Assembly (NCBI GenBank): GCA_934149305.1
Contig: CAKPEF010000013.1
Location: 1-45,093, forward strand
Length of the DNA stretch: 45,093 nt
DNA from: an uncultured Clostridia bacterium
GTDB lineage: Bacteria; Bacillota; Clostridia; TANB77; UBA1234
Direction of reading: 5' to 3'
This document shows, one piece after another, positions 1 to 8,681 of this stretch. Position numbers and translations under genes: made by a program. How positions within the stretch are numbered: the stretch's first letter is position 1; each line of letters begins with the position of its first letter. The notes beneath the pieces are model-generated. The model searched no databases. It saw nothing but the letters and a program-made list of their open reading frames with translations, and was not told where the DNA came from.

Positions 1-153
1 GAATCAGTATGAAATATACTTGGTACTCGAAATATTTAATTTTAAATATTTTGTGACATATGATTGACTAACCTACACGAATATATTTAATTAAAGTAAT
101 GACAATATAGTCACATTTATTTATAATTGATATAAAGGAGAAGTGTATAACTA

Positions 154-792
154 ATGAAGATTAAGGACTTTGTATCGAAAAATATAAAATGGGCTATATT
201 GTTTTTTTGTGTAATAGGTTTTTTATTGCTTGCAGAAGATGTGTTTAATAAAGAAATCATGCAAGGTGATATAATCGGGTATGAGTTAATATCTAAGTTT
301 TTAATATCTGATTTTGTAACTCCAATTGCAAAAGTTATTACTAATTTTGGTGGTGCTGTATTTTTAATTGTATCAACATTATTTTTAGTTTTGCTTATAA
401 AAAACAAAAAGATAGGAATATCAATTGCTACAAATTTAGTTGTTATAACGGTATTAAATCAATTGTTAAAGCATATACTTCAAAGACCACGACCAACAGA
501 ATATAGAATAATAGAAGAGAGTGGATATAGCTTTCCATCAGGACATTCAATGGTCAGCATGGCTTTTTATGGCTACTTTATATATTTGATTTACAAGTAT
601 GTAAAAAACAAATATTTAAAGTGGACGGCAATTTCTCTATTAAGCATTTTAATTTGTTTAATCGGAATAAGCAGAATCTATCTAGGAGTGCATTATACAA
701 GCGATGTGCTAGCTGGATTTTTAATATCTATTTCTTATTTAATATGCTATATAACAATTGCAAAAAAGATTTGGTTGGAGAGTGATAAATAA
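154..792 (+). CDS. PAP2-family lipid phosphatase (membrane)
   Basis: A 212-aa membrane protein of the type-2 phosphatidic acid phosphatase family. All three signature motifs are visible: K-x6-RP as KHILQRPRP, PSGH within SFPSGHSM, and SR-x5-H-x3-D as SRIYLGVHYTSD, with the catalytic histidine in the last. Several hydrophobic helices surround them. Such enzymes dephosphorylate undecaprenyl pyrophosphate, phosphatidylglycerol phosphate or similar lipids on the outer membrane face; the exact substrate is not visible. An AAGGAG ribosome binding site lies just upstream. The stop overlaps the start of the following lipid kinase gene, so the pair is probably co-translated and acts in lipid-carrier recycling (inference). 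Confidence 0.93.
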   Translation: MKIKDFVSKNIKWAILFFCVIGFLLLAEDVFNKEIMQGDIIGYELISKFLISDFVTPIAKVITNFGGAVFLIVSTLFLVLLIKNKKIGISIATNLVVITVLNQLLKHILQRPRPTEYRIIEESGYSFPSGHSMVSMAFYGYFIYLIYKYVKNKYLKWTAISLLSILICLIGISRIYLGVHYTSDVLAGFLISISYLICYITIAKKIWLESDK

Positions 793-1172
793 TGGATTTA
801 AGAAAGAAAAGAATGTTAAAAGTAAAAACAAAAAAATTGGCAAATAGTTTTAAATATGCAGGAAGAGGAACAATATCATCACTAAAGACCGAAAGAAATA
901 TGAAGATTCATTTTATAGTAATGTTACTTGTTATATTATTTGGAATTCTATTAAAAATAGACAAATATGAGTGGTTAATATGCATAATTTGTTTTGCACT
1001 TGTAATAGGAGGAGAACTTTTTAATACAGCAATTGAAGTGGTGGTAGATATAGCAATGCCATACAGAAATGAAAAAGCGAGAATAGCAAAAGACATTTCT
1101 GCTGGAGCGGTATTAGTGCTTGCAATAGCTTCTGCAATTATAGGACTTATAATATTTGTGCCTAAAATATAA
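792..1172 (+). CDS. dgkA: Diacylglycerol kinase / undecaprenol kinase (DgkA family)
   Basis: A 126-aa integral membrane kinase of the small prokaryotic DAGK family. The signature stretch ELFNTAIEVVVD (about residues 76-87), with its acidic residues that bind Mg-ATP, is intact, and three transmembrane helices are apparent. In Gram-positive bacteria this family usually phosphorylates undecaprenol, making the carrier lipid for wall synthesis. The ATG overlaps the stop of the PAP2 gene by one base. A kinase and a phosphatase for polyprenyl lipids in one operon is a sensible salvage pair. A strong terminator follows at once. Confidence 0.93.
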   Translation: MDLRKKRMLKVKTKKLANSFKYAGRGTISSLKTERNMKIHFIVMLLVILFGILLKIDKYEWLICIICFALVIGGELFNTAIEVVVDIAMPYRNEKARIAKDISAGAVLVLAIASAIIGLIIFVPKI

Positions 1173-1180
1173 ATCGAATT

Positions 1181-1227
1181 AGACAATTATTTGTGAAAGA
1201 TATTTCATTGATAATTGTCTTTTTTTA
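1181..1227 (+). terminator. Rho-independent terminator after dgkA
   Basis: AGACAATTAT (1181-1190) pairs perfectly with ATAATTGTCT (1211-1220), an inner TGAAA/TTTCA extends the stem, and a T run follows. It ends the two-gene lipid operon. Confidence 0.9.
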
Positions 1228-1271
1228 TGATATAAAAATTAAGACAAGACTATATGGAAAGTGAGAAGAAT

Positions 1272-1811
1272 ATGACTACAAAAGATAAAAAAATATATTT
1301 GTTACTAATGCATACAAAAACAATACCATCTAAAATAGTAAAGCTATTTACGAGGTATGCATACAGCCATGTGGCGATTGCATTAGACAAAGATTGTGAA
1401 ACTGTATATAGCTTCGGAAGAAGAAAGTTAAACTCTATTTTAAATGGCGGATTTAGTGTGGAAAAAAGAGAAGGAGCATTCTTTGAAAAGTTTAATCAAA
1501 CGGATTGCATAATATATGAATCAAATGTTTCAAAAAAACAATATGATAACTTAGAGATGACATTAGATGATATGCAAAAAAATATCGAAGAATATAAATA
1601 TGATTTTATAGGAATAGTTCCAAGATTTTTTGGAATACCATTCACAATAAAAAATAGATATGTTTGTAGTTATTTTATAGCAAGTTTGCTAGAGGAAAAC
1701 GGTATATATAAGTTTGAAAAGCCAGCATGTTTAACAAAGCCAAAAGATTTTGAAAACTTGAATGGATTTAAAGAAATATACAGAGGAAAATTTTTAGAGT
1801 GGAAATGCTAA
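1272..1811 (+). CDS. NlpC/P60-like (permuted papain, YiiX-like) protein
   Basis: A cytosolic-looking protein of about 179 aa with the layout of circularly permuted papain-fold proteins. The YSHVAIAL segment supplies a conserved His near the N-terminus, and VCSYFIASLL supplies the candidate nucleophile Cys further on. Family members hydrolyse amide or thioester bonds or bind lipids; no substrate can be named. There is no signal peptide. I prefer the ATG at 1272 (MTTKDKK) over the upstream ATG at 1254 because a purine-rich GTGAGAAG precedes it, though neither site is strong. It stands alone between the dgkA terminator and the promoter of the DUF1538 gene. Confidence 0.75.
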   Translation: MTTKDKKIYLLLMHTKTIPSKIVKLFTRYAYSHVAIALDKDCETVYSFGRRKLNSILNGGFSVEKREGAFFEKFNQTDCIIYESNVSKKQYDNLEMTLDDMQKNIEEYKYDFIGIVPRFFGIPFTIKNRYVCSYFIASLLEENGIYKFEKPACLTKPKDFENLNGFKEIYRGKFLEWKC

Positions 1812-1823
1812 CCTAAAAAATTG

Positions 1824-1852
1824 TTGCACTAATTTATATATAAGTATATAAT
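1824..1852 (+). promoter_or_regulatory. Sigma-A promoter for the DUF1538/P-II operon
   Basis: TTGCAC (1824-1829), 17-bp spacer, perfect TATAAT (1847-1852), about 25 bp before the ribosome binding site of the DUF1538 gene. Confidence 0.8.
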
Positions 1853-1885
1853 TATTGTACATCGAATATAAAACAAGGTGGTGCT

Positions 1886-3403
1886 ATGATGAAAGAAAAT
1901 ATAAAGCTAAAAATAAAAGAGGCTTTAACTTCAATAATTCCAATCACATTGATTGTAGCAATTCTTTCTTTTACAATTACACCGCTTACAAATGATGTTA
2001 TAGTAGAATTTATTATTGGTGCTATTATGCTTGTTATTGGAACCGGTTTTTTTACATTAGGCGCGGATATGTCGATGTCGATAATTGGTGAGAGAATAGG
2101 TGCAGATATAGCAAAGAGAAAAAATATATTTTTAATACTGATACTTTTAGTAGTGCTAGGAACACTTATAACAGTAGCAGAGCCAGATCTTAAAGTGCTT
2201 GCAGAACAGATAACATCACTCCCATCAAACTTAATAATAGTAACGGTAGGACTTGGAGTTGGAGTTTTTTTGGCGATTGCTTTTTTGAGAGTAGTGTTAA
2301 AGTTAAAATTAGTTCATGTACTACTTTTTTTATATAGCATAGTTTTTATATTATCATTTTGGGTACCAAAAGAATTTTTGGCAATGGCATTTGATTCTGG
2401 AGGTGCGACCACAGGACCTATGGCAGTACCTTTTATAATTGCTTTTGGAATAGGCATATCAATGGTTAGGGGCGAAAAAAATTCTGAGAGTGATAGTTTT
2501 GGAATGGTTGCAATCTGTTCAATTGGTCCGATACTTGCGATGATGATACTTGGTACGGTATATAAAATAACCGATTTTGAGTATACAAATAAAGTTTATG
2601 ACTCGTATTCAAATACAAGAGAAATAGCAGATGTATTTATACAAAATATACCTAATTATCTTAAAGAGGTAACTATTGCGTTACTACCAATAATTATATT
2701 CTTTGTTATATATCAGATGATAGCAATAAAGATGTCAAAAAAAGAATTAGCCAAGGTGTTTATTGGATGTATTTATGAATTTATAGGTCTTACATTGTTT
2801 TTACTTGGAGCAAATGTTGGATTTTTACAAGTTGGTTCATTAATAGGAATGAAGCTTGCAGAGATAGGAAATGATTTTTTGATAATTGCAATTGGAGCTT
2901 TGATAGGATACTTTGTGGTTGTTGCAGAACCAGCAGTTAAGGTGCTAAATGAACAAATAAGCGACATAACTGATGGAGCAATACCTAAAAAAGCTATGAC
3001 AAGAAGTTTATCTATAGGTGTGTCTTTGGCATTGGTAATAGCAATGGTAAGAGTATTAACAGGAATATCGATTTTATACTTTCTGATTCCTGGATATGCA
3101 ATTGCTTTAATATTATCATTTGTTTGCTCAGACATATTTACAGCAGTAGCATTCGATTCTGGTGGAGTAGCATCAGGAACAATGGCATCGACCTTTTTAG
3201 TGCCATTTGCAATTGGTGTGTGTGAAGGAATCGGAGCAAATGTATTAATAAATGCTTTTGGTGTTATAGCGATGGTTGCGATGGCACCAATTATTACAGT
3301 ACAACTTATGGGAATAATGTATAAATTTAAATTTGAAAAAATACAAAAGAAAAATGAAATGGGTGAAAAAGAGGAGCAGATAATAGAGATAGAATGGATG
3401 TGA
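1886..3403 (+). CDS. DUF1538 family membrane protein
   Basis: A 505-aa polytopic membrane protein built from two homologous halves, the hallmark of DUF1538. Each half has an AEP-K-VL-EQI motif (about residues 100 and 350) and an AFDSGG motif followed by T/S-G-x-MA. A transporter or channel role is inferred from this internal repeat architecture; the substrate is unknown. The next gene encodes a P-II-like protein only 5 nt away, a common pairing, so activity is probably gated by that regulator. An AAGGTGG site sits 4 nt before the first ATG and 7 nt before a second ATG (1889), so either may be used. Confidence 0.9.
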   Translation: MMKENIKLKIKEALTSIIPITLIVAILSFTITPLTNDVIVEFIIGAIMLVIGTGFFTLGADMSMSIIGERIGADIAKRKNIFLILILLVVLGTLITVAEPDLKVLAEQITSLPSNLIIVTVGLGVGVFLAIAFLRVVLKLKLVHVLLFLYSIVFILSFWVPKEFLAMAFDSGGATTGPMAVPFIIAFGIGISMVRGEKNSESDSFGMVAICSIGPILAMMILGTVYKITDFEYTNKVYDSYSNTREIADVFIQNIPNYLKEVTIALLPIIIFFVIYQMIAIKMSKKELAKVFIGCIYEFIGLTLFLLGANVGFLQVGSLIGMKLAEIGNDFLIIAIGALIGYFVVVAEPAVKVLNEQISDITDGAIPKKAMTRSLSIGVSLALVIAMVRVLTGISILYFLIPGYAIALILSFVCSDIFTAVAFDSGGVASGTMASTFLVPFAIGVCEGIGANVLINAFGVIAMVAMAPIITVQLMGIMYKFKFEKIQKKNEMGEKEEQIIEIEWM

Positions 3404-3407
3404 TAGT

Positions 3408-4053
3408 ATGCTAAAACCAGTCCTTATGATAACAATAATAAAAAGAAGTTTAGGAGAAGAGGCGATATCTTTTTTAAACGAAAATAAAGTCCCTTTAACA
3501 CTTCGGAAGATATGGAAAAGGAACTGCTACAAGTGAGATGCTTAGCTTACTTGGCTTTTCAGAGCCAGAAAAATATGTTTTATTTAGCACATTACCGGCT
3601 CACACAGCATACGATTTAAGTAAAAAAATGCGATACAAAACAAACGGAGAAAGCTTCTCAGTTATAGTACCTATTTCAAGCGTAGGAGGAAAAGAAACAA
3701 TGAATTATATAAATGGTAATGTTCCAGAAGAGCAAGAATTTACAATAAACTATAAATATGATAGCGAGCTAATAGTTGTAGTTGCAAATAGAGGATATGT
3801 AGATATGGTAATGAATGTAGCGAGAAGAGCGGGAGCTACTGGTGGAACTGTAATTCATGCAAGAGGCACAGGTACAGATAGTTCTGAAAAGTTTTTTGGA
3901 GTTACAATCGGAGCAGAAAAAGAAATGATATTTGTAGTTGCAGAAAAAGAAAAAAGAAATGATATAATGCATGCAATAATGACAGAAGCAGGTAGCACTT
4001 CAAAAGCGCAATCAGTATTGTTTTCGTTACCTGCAAAACAATGTTTAGATTAA
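3408..4053 (+). CDS. P-II-like signalling protein, split by a +1 shift at CGG
   Basis: Partner of the upstream DUF1538 protein, starting 5 nt after it. Reading from ATG 3408 gives MLKPVLMITIIKRSLGEEA...PLTL, then an in-frame CGG (3504-3506), and a stop 10 codons later. If one base is skipped at CGG, translation continues GRYGKGTATSEMLSLLGF and on through FSTLPA to an intact end, giving 214 aa. GRYGKGTATSE matches the conserved glycine-rich T-loop-like stretch of DUF1538-associated P-II proteins, so the restored reading is convincing. A GGATGTGA site precedes the ATG. Either a true +1 recoded gene, a recent frameshift or a sequence error; the shared site in three other genes favours recoding. 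Confidence 0.85.
3504..3507 (+). other. Candidate CGGA +1 recoding site 1 (P-II-like)
   Basis: Zero frame reads CTT CGG AAG; skipping C gives CTT GGA AGA (L-G-R), which restores the conserved T-loop. The preceding CTT cannot re-pair with TTC in the +1 frame, which argues against ordinary P-site slippage. Confidence 0.65.
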
Positions 4054-4146
4054 ATATTACAATATATTTAAATTACTATTACAATATGATTACAGCTATT
4101 GAAAAAATATGGCTAAGATAATAAAATGAAAACTGTGGAGGGATAT

Positions 4147-4800
4147 ATGAAAAAACAAGTATTTTTATTAACATTGATAACAATAATTATAAGTATGTTT
4201 TTTCAAATGTGTTATGCGAAAGAGTATAAATTTCCAGACATATATTGGACAGAAAAAGATAAATGGGGTAGAGATATAATTGTTGAACATTTTGCTGTTA
4301 GAGAGATTACTCAAGCAACAAACATAAAGGTTATAGATGGGTATCCAGATGGAACTTTTAGACCAAACAATACTATCTCAAGAGAAGAATTTATAAAAAT
4401 GCTTATGGTACTTGCAACAAATAGAACTTTTGACTTTGCAAGTGTTGATACTAAGTACAAGTCATGGGCAGGCCCTTATGTTACGATTGCAGAAATGCAA
4501 GGTGTAATACCTACTGGAACATATACAGATGAAAGTCTTAAACTTCCAATAACTAGACTTGAAATGGTAATGATGCTTTCAAAAACACAGATAAAAATGA
4601 AAGGAATTCCACAAAACCAAATAGGCTCACTAGTGTATACAGATATATCTAATTTAACTGATGAAGAAAAAGATATGATTTTGCATGCTGCTAAATACGA
4701 CTTATTAGAAGGTATGAAAGATGGTACAAGTAAACAATTTAAGCCGAGAGCTAATCTTACAAGAGGTGAAGCTGCAGCAGCTCTTATGAGAATCTATTAA
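4147..4800 (+). CDS. S-layer homology (SLH) domain protein, secreted
   Basis: A 217-aa exported protein with an N-terminal signal peptide (MKKQVFLLTLITII...YAK) followed by three consecutive SLH repeats. The first has GYPDGTFRPNNTISREEF, the second a WAGPYVTIAEMQGV stretch, the third KQFKPRANLTRGEAAAAL. SLH triplets bind pyruvylated secondary wall polymers, so the protein should sit in the wall. There is no extra catalytic domain, so it is anchor-only or structural. The start at 4147 is chosen over 4126 because GGAGGG lies directly upstream of it. It is followed by a bidirectional terminator shared with yhbY. Confidence 0.88.
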   Translation: MKKQVFLLTLITIIISMFFQMCYAKEYKFPDIYWTEKDKWGRDIIVEHFAVREITQATNIKVIDGYPDGTFRPNNTISREEFIKMLMVLATNRTFDFASVDTKYKSWAGPYVTIAEMQGVIPTGTYTDESLKLPITRLEMVMMLSKTQIKMKGIPQNQIGSLVYTDISNLTDEEKDMILHAAKYDLLEGMKDGTSKQFKPRANLTRGEAAAALMRIY

Positions 4801-4906
4801 GATACAAATGAATTTTAAAGTACATATGATTTTGAAAAGAAACAAAAGAATTAAAAAGTACTAAAGAATTATTAAAGTACAAAAGAAATCAAATGTTACT
4901 ATTTAT

Positions 4907-4944
4907 AAAAAGCTAATAACTCTAGTAATGAGCTATTAGCTTTT
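4907..4944. terminator. Bidirectional terminator between the SLH gene and yhbY
   Basis: AAAAGCTAATA (4907-4917) pairs with TATTAGCTTTT (4934-4944), with an inner CTC/GAG. T runs on both sides serve the convergent genes. Confidence 0.85.
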
Positions 4945-4975
4945 ATTTTGTGAATTATAAGACATATGACAATTT

Positions 4976-5266
4976 TTATGGTAATTCTATTTTTGGTGCC
5001 TTTGAAGATCTTTTATAAAGAGTAATCTTTTTTCCAATAACTTGAACAACATCAGAGTTAGTTCTTTCTGCAAGCTCATTTGCAATAGAATGTTTGTTAT
5101 CTGGTGTAGAATCAAGCAAAGTTATTTTTATTATTTCACGAGCTTCTAAAGCATCATTTATTTGAAGCACTTGATTGTCGTTTATTCCGTTCTTTCCGAT
5201 TTGAAATATAGGCGATAAGTTTTGAGCTAAGCCTCTTAAATACGCTCTTTGTTTTGTTGTTATCAT
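4976..5266 (-). CDS. yhbY: YhbY-type CRM-domain RNA-binding protein
   Basis: A 96-aa protein matching the single CRM (YhbY) domain over its full length. It contains KQRAYLRGLAQNL, the GKNG turn (about residues 24-27) that contacts RNA, and the end VIGKKITLYKRS. YhbY binds pre-50S ribosomal particles and helps ribosome assembly. An AAAGGA site lies 10 nt before the ATG. It is monocistronic here, reading leftward into a shared terminator. The usual size is about 95-105 aa, so it is complete. Confidence 0.93.
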   Translation of the reverse strand: MITTKQRAYLRGLAQNLSPIFQIGKNGINDNQVLQINDALEAREIIKITLLDSTPDNKHSIANELAERTNSDVVQVIGKKITLYKRSSKAPKIELP

Positions 5267-5342
5267 AATATTTATTTCCTTTCATATACTTTTTTAAAAA
5301 CATTATATCAGCATATTTTGATTTTATCAATATAAAATGGGT

Positions 5343-5503
5343 GTTACTATTTAGTCTTTAAAAATAAAAGTTACTATTCATTATTTAAAATAAAAAGTAT
5401 ATATCAAAGTAAATGTGTGCTATAAAAATGTAGCGGAGCTTAGGTATGCTCCATAAGAATACTGCTGTTTAGCATTTGTCATAAATTAAGTCTGAATAGT
5501 AAC
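5343..5503 (+). mobile_element. MITE-like element, copy A, with 8-bp target duplication
   Basis: The element begins GTTACTATTTAGTCTT and ends AAGTCTGAATAGTAAC, imperfect terminal inverted repeats. It is flanked by a perfect 8-bp direct repeat AAATGGGT (5335-5342 and 5504-5511). The 5' end is doubled: a second GTTACTATTCA starts at 5370, so the unit length is 134 bp inside a 161-bp insertion. The internal palindrome GGAGC...GCTCC lies at about 5435-5452, followed by ATAAGAAT. There is no coding capacity. Confidence 0.85.
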
Positions 5504-5560
5504 AAATGGGTAGCTAAAAAAAATATGGTATGTTATAATAAATTTGAATTGGAGGAGAAA

Positions 5561-6575
5561 ATGGGAGATATTTTTGTTTGTCTTGCAATAATAATAGGCA
5601 CAATAATAGGTGCTGGTTTTGCATCAGGTAGAGAAATATTAAACTTTTTTAATTCATATGAAACAAATGGACTATTTGGAATAATAATATCTAGTGCATT
5701 GTTTGGAGTAATAACAAGTATAATTTTATTCGCAATAAAAAAGAAAAAAATCGAGGAATATAGTGAGCTTGTGAGTGGAAATAGAGCCATGCAACTAACA
5801 TTAAAGATTTTTTCAGTAGTTTGTTTTTGCATAATGATTTCAGGAGTTGGAACTTTTGTAAACGAACAATTAGGTTTTAGCTTTTGGTATGGTAGTGCAA
5901 TTGCAGCATCAATTTCTTACATAATGTTTCTTAAAAATTTTAAAGGGATAGAAGTGTTTAATTGTGTATTAGTTCCACTTATAATACTCGGAATATTAAT
6001 TATTGGCTTTGCAAATTATGATGGCTTAGATGTAACGATTCAAAACAAGATAGAAAATGATATTTCATATTATCGGAAACTTCTTATTATCAGCAATTTT
6101 GTACACTAGTTACAATTCATTGATATTAGTACCAATACTTATAAATTTTAAAAAATATAAACTCAATAATATGAAAATATGTATTATAGGTCTTGCAACG
6201 GCAGGCATATTATTTTTACTTATGCTACTAATATATAATGCCAATAATCTATTTTATCCAGAAATAATGAATGCAGAGATGCCTAATATGGTACTTGCTT
6301 CACTTTTAGATAGTAAGATAAAACTTGCGTATGGAGTAGTAATGCTTGCGGCAATTTTTACAACGGCATTTTCGTGTGGATTTAGTTTCTTAGAAATGTG
6401 TCAAAAAGAAAATTATGAAAGAAATGCGCTTATAATATGTGTGTTAGCTTTTTTATGTGCGAAAATTGGATTTTCAACGATGATAAATTATTGCTTTCCG
6501 ATATTTGGGTATATAGGAATTTTTCAAATAGTTTTAATTATTATATCATTAAAAAGTAAAGAGGGTAAAAAATGA
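5561..6575 (+). CDS. YkvI-like membrane transporter, split by a +1 shift at CGG
   Basis: The product is a multi-helix membrane protein of the YkvI type. It starts at 5561 (MGDIFVCLAIIIGTIIGAG) because GGAGGAG lies immediately upstream, rather than at 5525. The first part runs in frame to ISYY, meets CGG at 6074-6076 and would stop 11 codons later at 6109. Skipping the C gives ISYYGNFLLSAILYTSYN, and the frame stays open to 6575, for about 337 aa with the expected ten or so hydrophobic helices. The SAILYTSYN segment resembles a conserved helix of the family. The end overlaps the next gene by 4 nt, so the restored gene fits an operon with DUF5711. The transported substrate is unknown. Confidence 0.8.
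6074..6077 (+). other. Candidate CGGA +1 recoding site 2 (YkvI-like)
   Basis: Zero frame TAT CGG AAA; +1 reading TAT GGA AAC (Y-G-N). TAT cannot re-pair with ATC. The zero-frame stop is 11 codons downstream. Confidence 0.65.
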
Positions 6576-7684
6576 CAAAGAAAAAGGTAGCGTTTATTTG
6601 TTTTGCAATAGTTATAATATCGGCACTGTTTTTTTACTATAATTCTGATAGCATAATTAGTTATTTCGAAAACAAAGAATGGGAAAATGCCGATACTGTT
6701 GGTAGCACGGCGATAGGAAATTATATAGATTTTGAGGGAACATTATCAAACTTAATTGTCATAGGTTCTAATTATATAAAAGGATATTCGAAAGAGGCCA
6801 AAGAAAAGTTTGATATGTTTGTTTCATTTCAAGAAGCAGTTTCAAGCTCTGCAGGTGATTATTGCATAATTGCTGAAAAAAATGGTACGACAGCATATAT
6901 GGTATCAGGAAATCAAAAAATATGGGAAAACACAATTACAGGTAATATATACGATGTGTATGTTAACAAAAATGGCTATTCGGTAATTGTGTATAAACAA
7001 AGTGGATATAAGTCTCTGGCAAAAGTGGTAACCCCTGCAGGTGAAGAGCTATTTACAAGTTACTTCGCTTCTACCTATGCAATTGATGTGGCAATAACAA
7101 ACGACAATAAAACGCTTGCTATTGCCGAGATTGATACCGAGGGAATATATGTTGAATCATATATAAAAATAATAGATATAAACAATGTAAATAGCAACAA
7201 TGTGAAAAAATATGACTTAGGCGAAAATGAACTAGTTTCTAGCATAGAATATACAGATAAAAATGAACTTTTAGTAACGACAGATAAAAAAGTAATGATT
7301 ATAAATGCAGAGGGGATAAAAGAAGTTTTATCTTATTCATATGAAAAAACTATAAGTGCTACTATAGAAAATAAAAAGAATATAATAACAGTTGAAAAAG
7401 AAGAAGCAGGGTTATTTGATATCAAATATACACTTGGCATATATTCTTATAATGATGAACTAGAGAAAAAAGAATATGAATTATATGATTTGCCAGAGCA
7501 AATCGTAGCTCAAAATAATTTAGTTGCGGTTGTAATGCATAATGAGTTACTAATAGTTAATACAAATGGTAAATTGGTTAAAAGATGCAATATATCGAGA
7601 AATGTAAAAACAGTTGTGTTATATAATAATGCAAATATGGTAGGACTTATATTTAGAGATAAAATAGAATTCTTAAAATTATAG
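6572..7684 (+). CDS. DUF5711 family, membrane-anchored predicted beta-propeller
   Basis: A 370-aa protein with an N-terminal signal anchor (KKVAFICFAIVIISALFFYY) and a long beta-rich extracytoplasmic part. Repeated short strands such as DYCIIAEKNGTTAYMV, NKTLAIAEID and NELLVTTDKKVMII suggest a propeller fold, in keeping with DUF5711. No catalytic motif is evident. Its ATG overlaps the stop of the permease gene, and a CvpA-type gene follows, an arrangement seen in Clostridia. The role is unknown; a sensory or scaffold function at the membrane is only inferred. Confidence 0.82.
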   Translation: MTKKKVAFICFAIVIISALFFYYNSDSIISYFENKEWENADTVGSTAIGNYIDFEGTLSNLIVIGSNYIKGYSKEAKEKFDMFVSFQEAVSSSAGDYCIIAEKNGTTAYMVSGNQKIWENTITGNIYDVYVNKNGYSVIVYKQSGYKSLAKVVTPAGEELFTSYFASTYAIDVAITNDNKTLAIAEIDTEGIYVESYIKIIDINNVNSNNVKKYDLGENELVSSIEYTDKNELLVTTDKKVMIINAEGIKEVLSYSYEKTISATIENKKNIITVEKEEAGLFDIKYTLGIYSYNDELEKKEYELYDLPEQIVAQNNLVAVVMHNELLIVNTNGKLVKRCNISRNVKTVVLYNNANMVGLIFRDKIEFLKL

Positions 7685-7716
7685 GTAATCTGAATGAACT
7701 TATTAAAAAATAAAAA

Positions 7717-7930
7717 ACAAATAAATTAGTATCTTGCTAACGGTATGCAAATAAATATATAACTTGAGCTTAGGCGTGTTCCATAAAAACAAATAAACTA
7801 GCATCTTACTAACGGTATGCTAACAAATATGTAGCGGAGCACAGTGTGCTCCATAAAAACAAATAAACTAGCATCTTACTAACGGTATGCAAATAAATAT
7901 GTAGCTTAAGCTTAAGCGTGCTCCATAAAA
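7717..7930 (+). repeat. Three tandem ~71-bp repeats sharing the MITE core hairpin
   Basis: Units start at 7717, 7789 and 7859, each with ACAAATAAACTAGCATCTTA, then ACGGTATGC, then a hairpin and GCTCCATAAAA. The hairpin arms differ between units: the middle one carries the perfect palindrome GGAGCACA-G-TGTGCTCC, the others degenerate CTTAAGCTTAAG or GAGCTTAGGC forms. The hairpin and its ATAAAAA tail match the dispersed elements, but the remainder of each unit does not. The array fills nearly all of the 268-bp gap before the CvpA gene. Confidence 0.88.
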
Positions 7931-7952
7931 AGCATAGAAAGGAGAAAAGTAT

Positions 7953-8645
7953 ATGTTTAATATAGTAGATATAATAGGAATTATTATAGTTCTAATATGT
8001 GCATTTATCGCATTTAAAAAAGGCTTTGTAAAAACATTTTTTGGATTCATCTCTACATTTGTTGCAATCATATTAGCTTTTACGCTTTGCAATACAGGAG
8101 TCATGATAATAAAACAAAACACTGGTATAGATGAATGGATAGAAAATACACTTACAGTTTCTCTAAAAATAGAGCAAAAAGAAGAAATTTCTGGTGATTC
8201 AAATGAAGAGCCTACAGTAAGTGATGAAGATAATAAAAATATATTAGAAAATGTATTCGAGAATTTGCCTGAAAATATACAAAGCATGGTCGGCTTTGAA
8301 GAATATAAAGAAAATACGAAAAAGACAGTAGTTGCTAGTGCAACAGAAGTAATATTAAAAATTTTGTCATGGATAATAATTTATGTTTTAGTGAGACTTT
8401 TATTGCTTGTTGTTTGTCTAATATGTAATGGAATAATGAATATCGCATTTTTGAAACAAATAAATAATCTAGCAGGACTAATTTTAGGAGTAATACTAGG
8501 ATTATTTAGAGTCTATATAATTTTGGCAGTTATATCATTTTTAGTTGCTGTAGTGCCACTTGAAAGCGTTGTTGAACTTATAAAAAGTTCAATGATAATT
8601 AGCTTAATGTATGAAAATAATATTTTAATTAGTTTAATTTTTTAA
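7953..8645 (+). CDS. CvpA family membrane protein
   Basis: A 230-aa protein of the CvpA (colicin V production) family. A first helical pair (VDIIGIIIVLICAFIAFKKG, with the KKGFVKTFFGF start typical of the family) is followed by a charged extracytoplasmic loop (about residues 70-120) and two or three further helices. CvpA proteins are linked to envelope integrity; the biochemical role is unsettled. AAAGGAG precedes the ATG. It is separated from DUF5711 by the tandem repeat array, so it may have its own promoter or be read through. Confidence 0.85.
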   Translation: MFNIVDIIGIIIVLICAFIAFKKGFVKTFFGFISTFVAIILAFTLCNTGVMIIKQNTGIDEWIENTLTVSLKIEQKEEISGDSNEEPTVSDEDNKNILENVFENLPENIQSMVGFEEYKENTKKTVVASATEVILKILSWIIIYVLVRLLLLVVCLICNGIMNIAFLKQINNLAGLILGVILGLFRVYIILAVISFLVAVVPLESVVELIKSSMIISLMYENNILISLIF

Positions 8646-8681
8646 AAAAGTGTTAAAATAAATGTTATAAGGTAGAAAATT

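Noticed and set aside
64..100. Promoter before the PAP2 gene (TTGACT, 17 bp, TTAATT)
   Set aside because: The -10 match is poor and the AT-rich context gives many such matches, so I do not list it as a feature.
1411..1420. Another CTTCGGAAG at 1412, identical to site 1
   Set aside because: Here the frame reads TTC GGA AGA without any shift; CGG spans two codons, so it is no recoding site.
3769..3972. Frames on the opposite strand of real genes throughout the window
   Set aside because: They have low-complexity translations, no ribosome binding sites and lie fully antisense to clear genes.
7717..7930. CRISPR array
   Set aside because: The units are 70-72 bp with variation inside the hairpin, and there are no unique spacers of even length and no cas genes.
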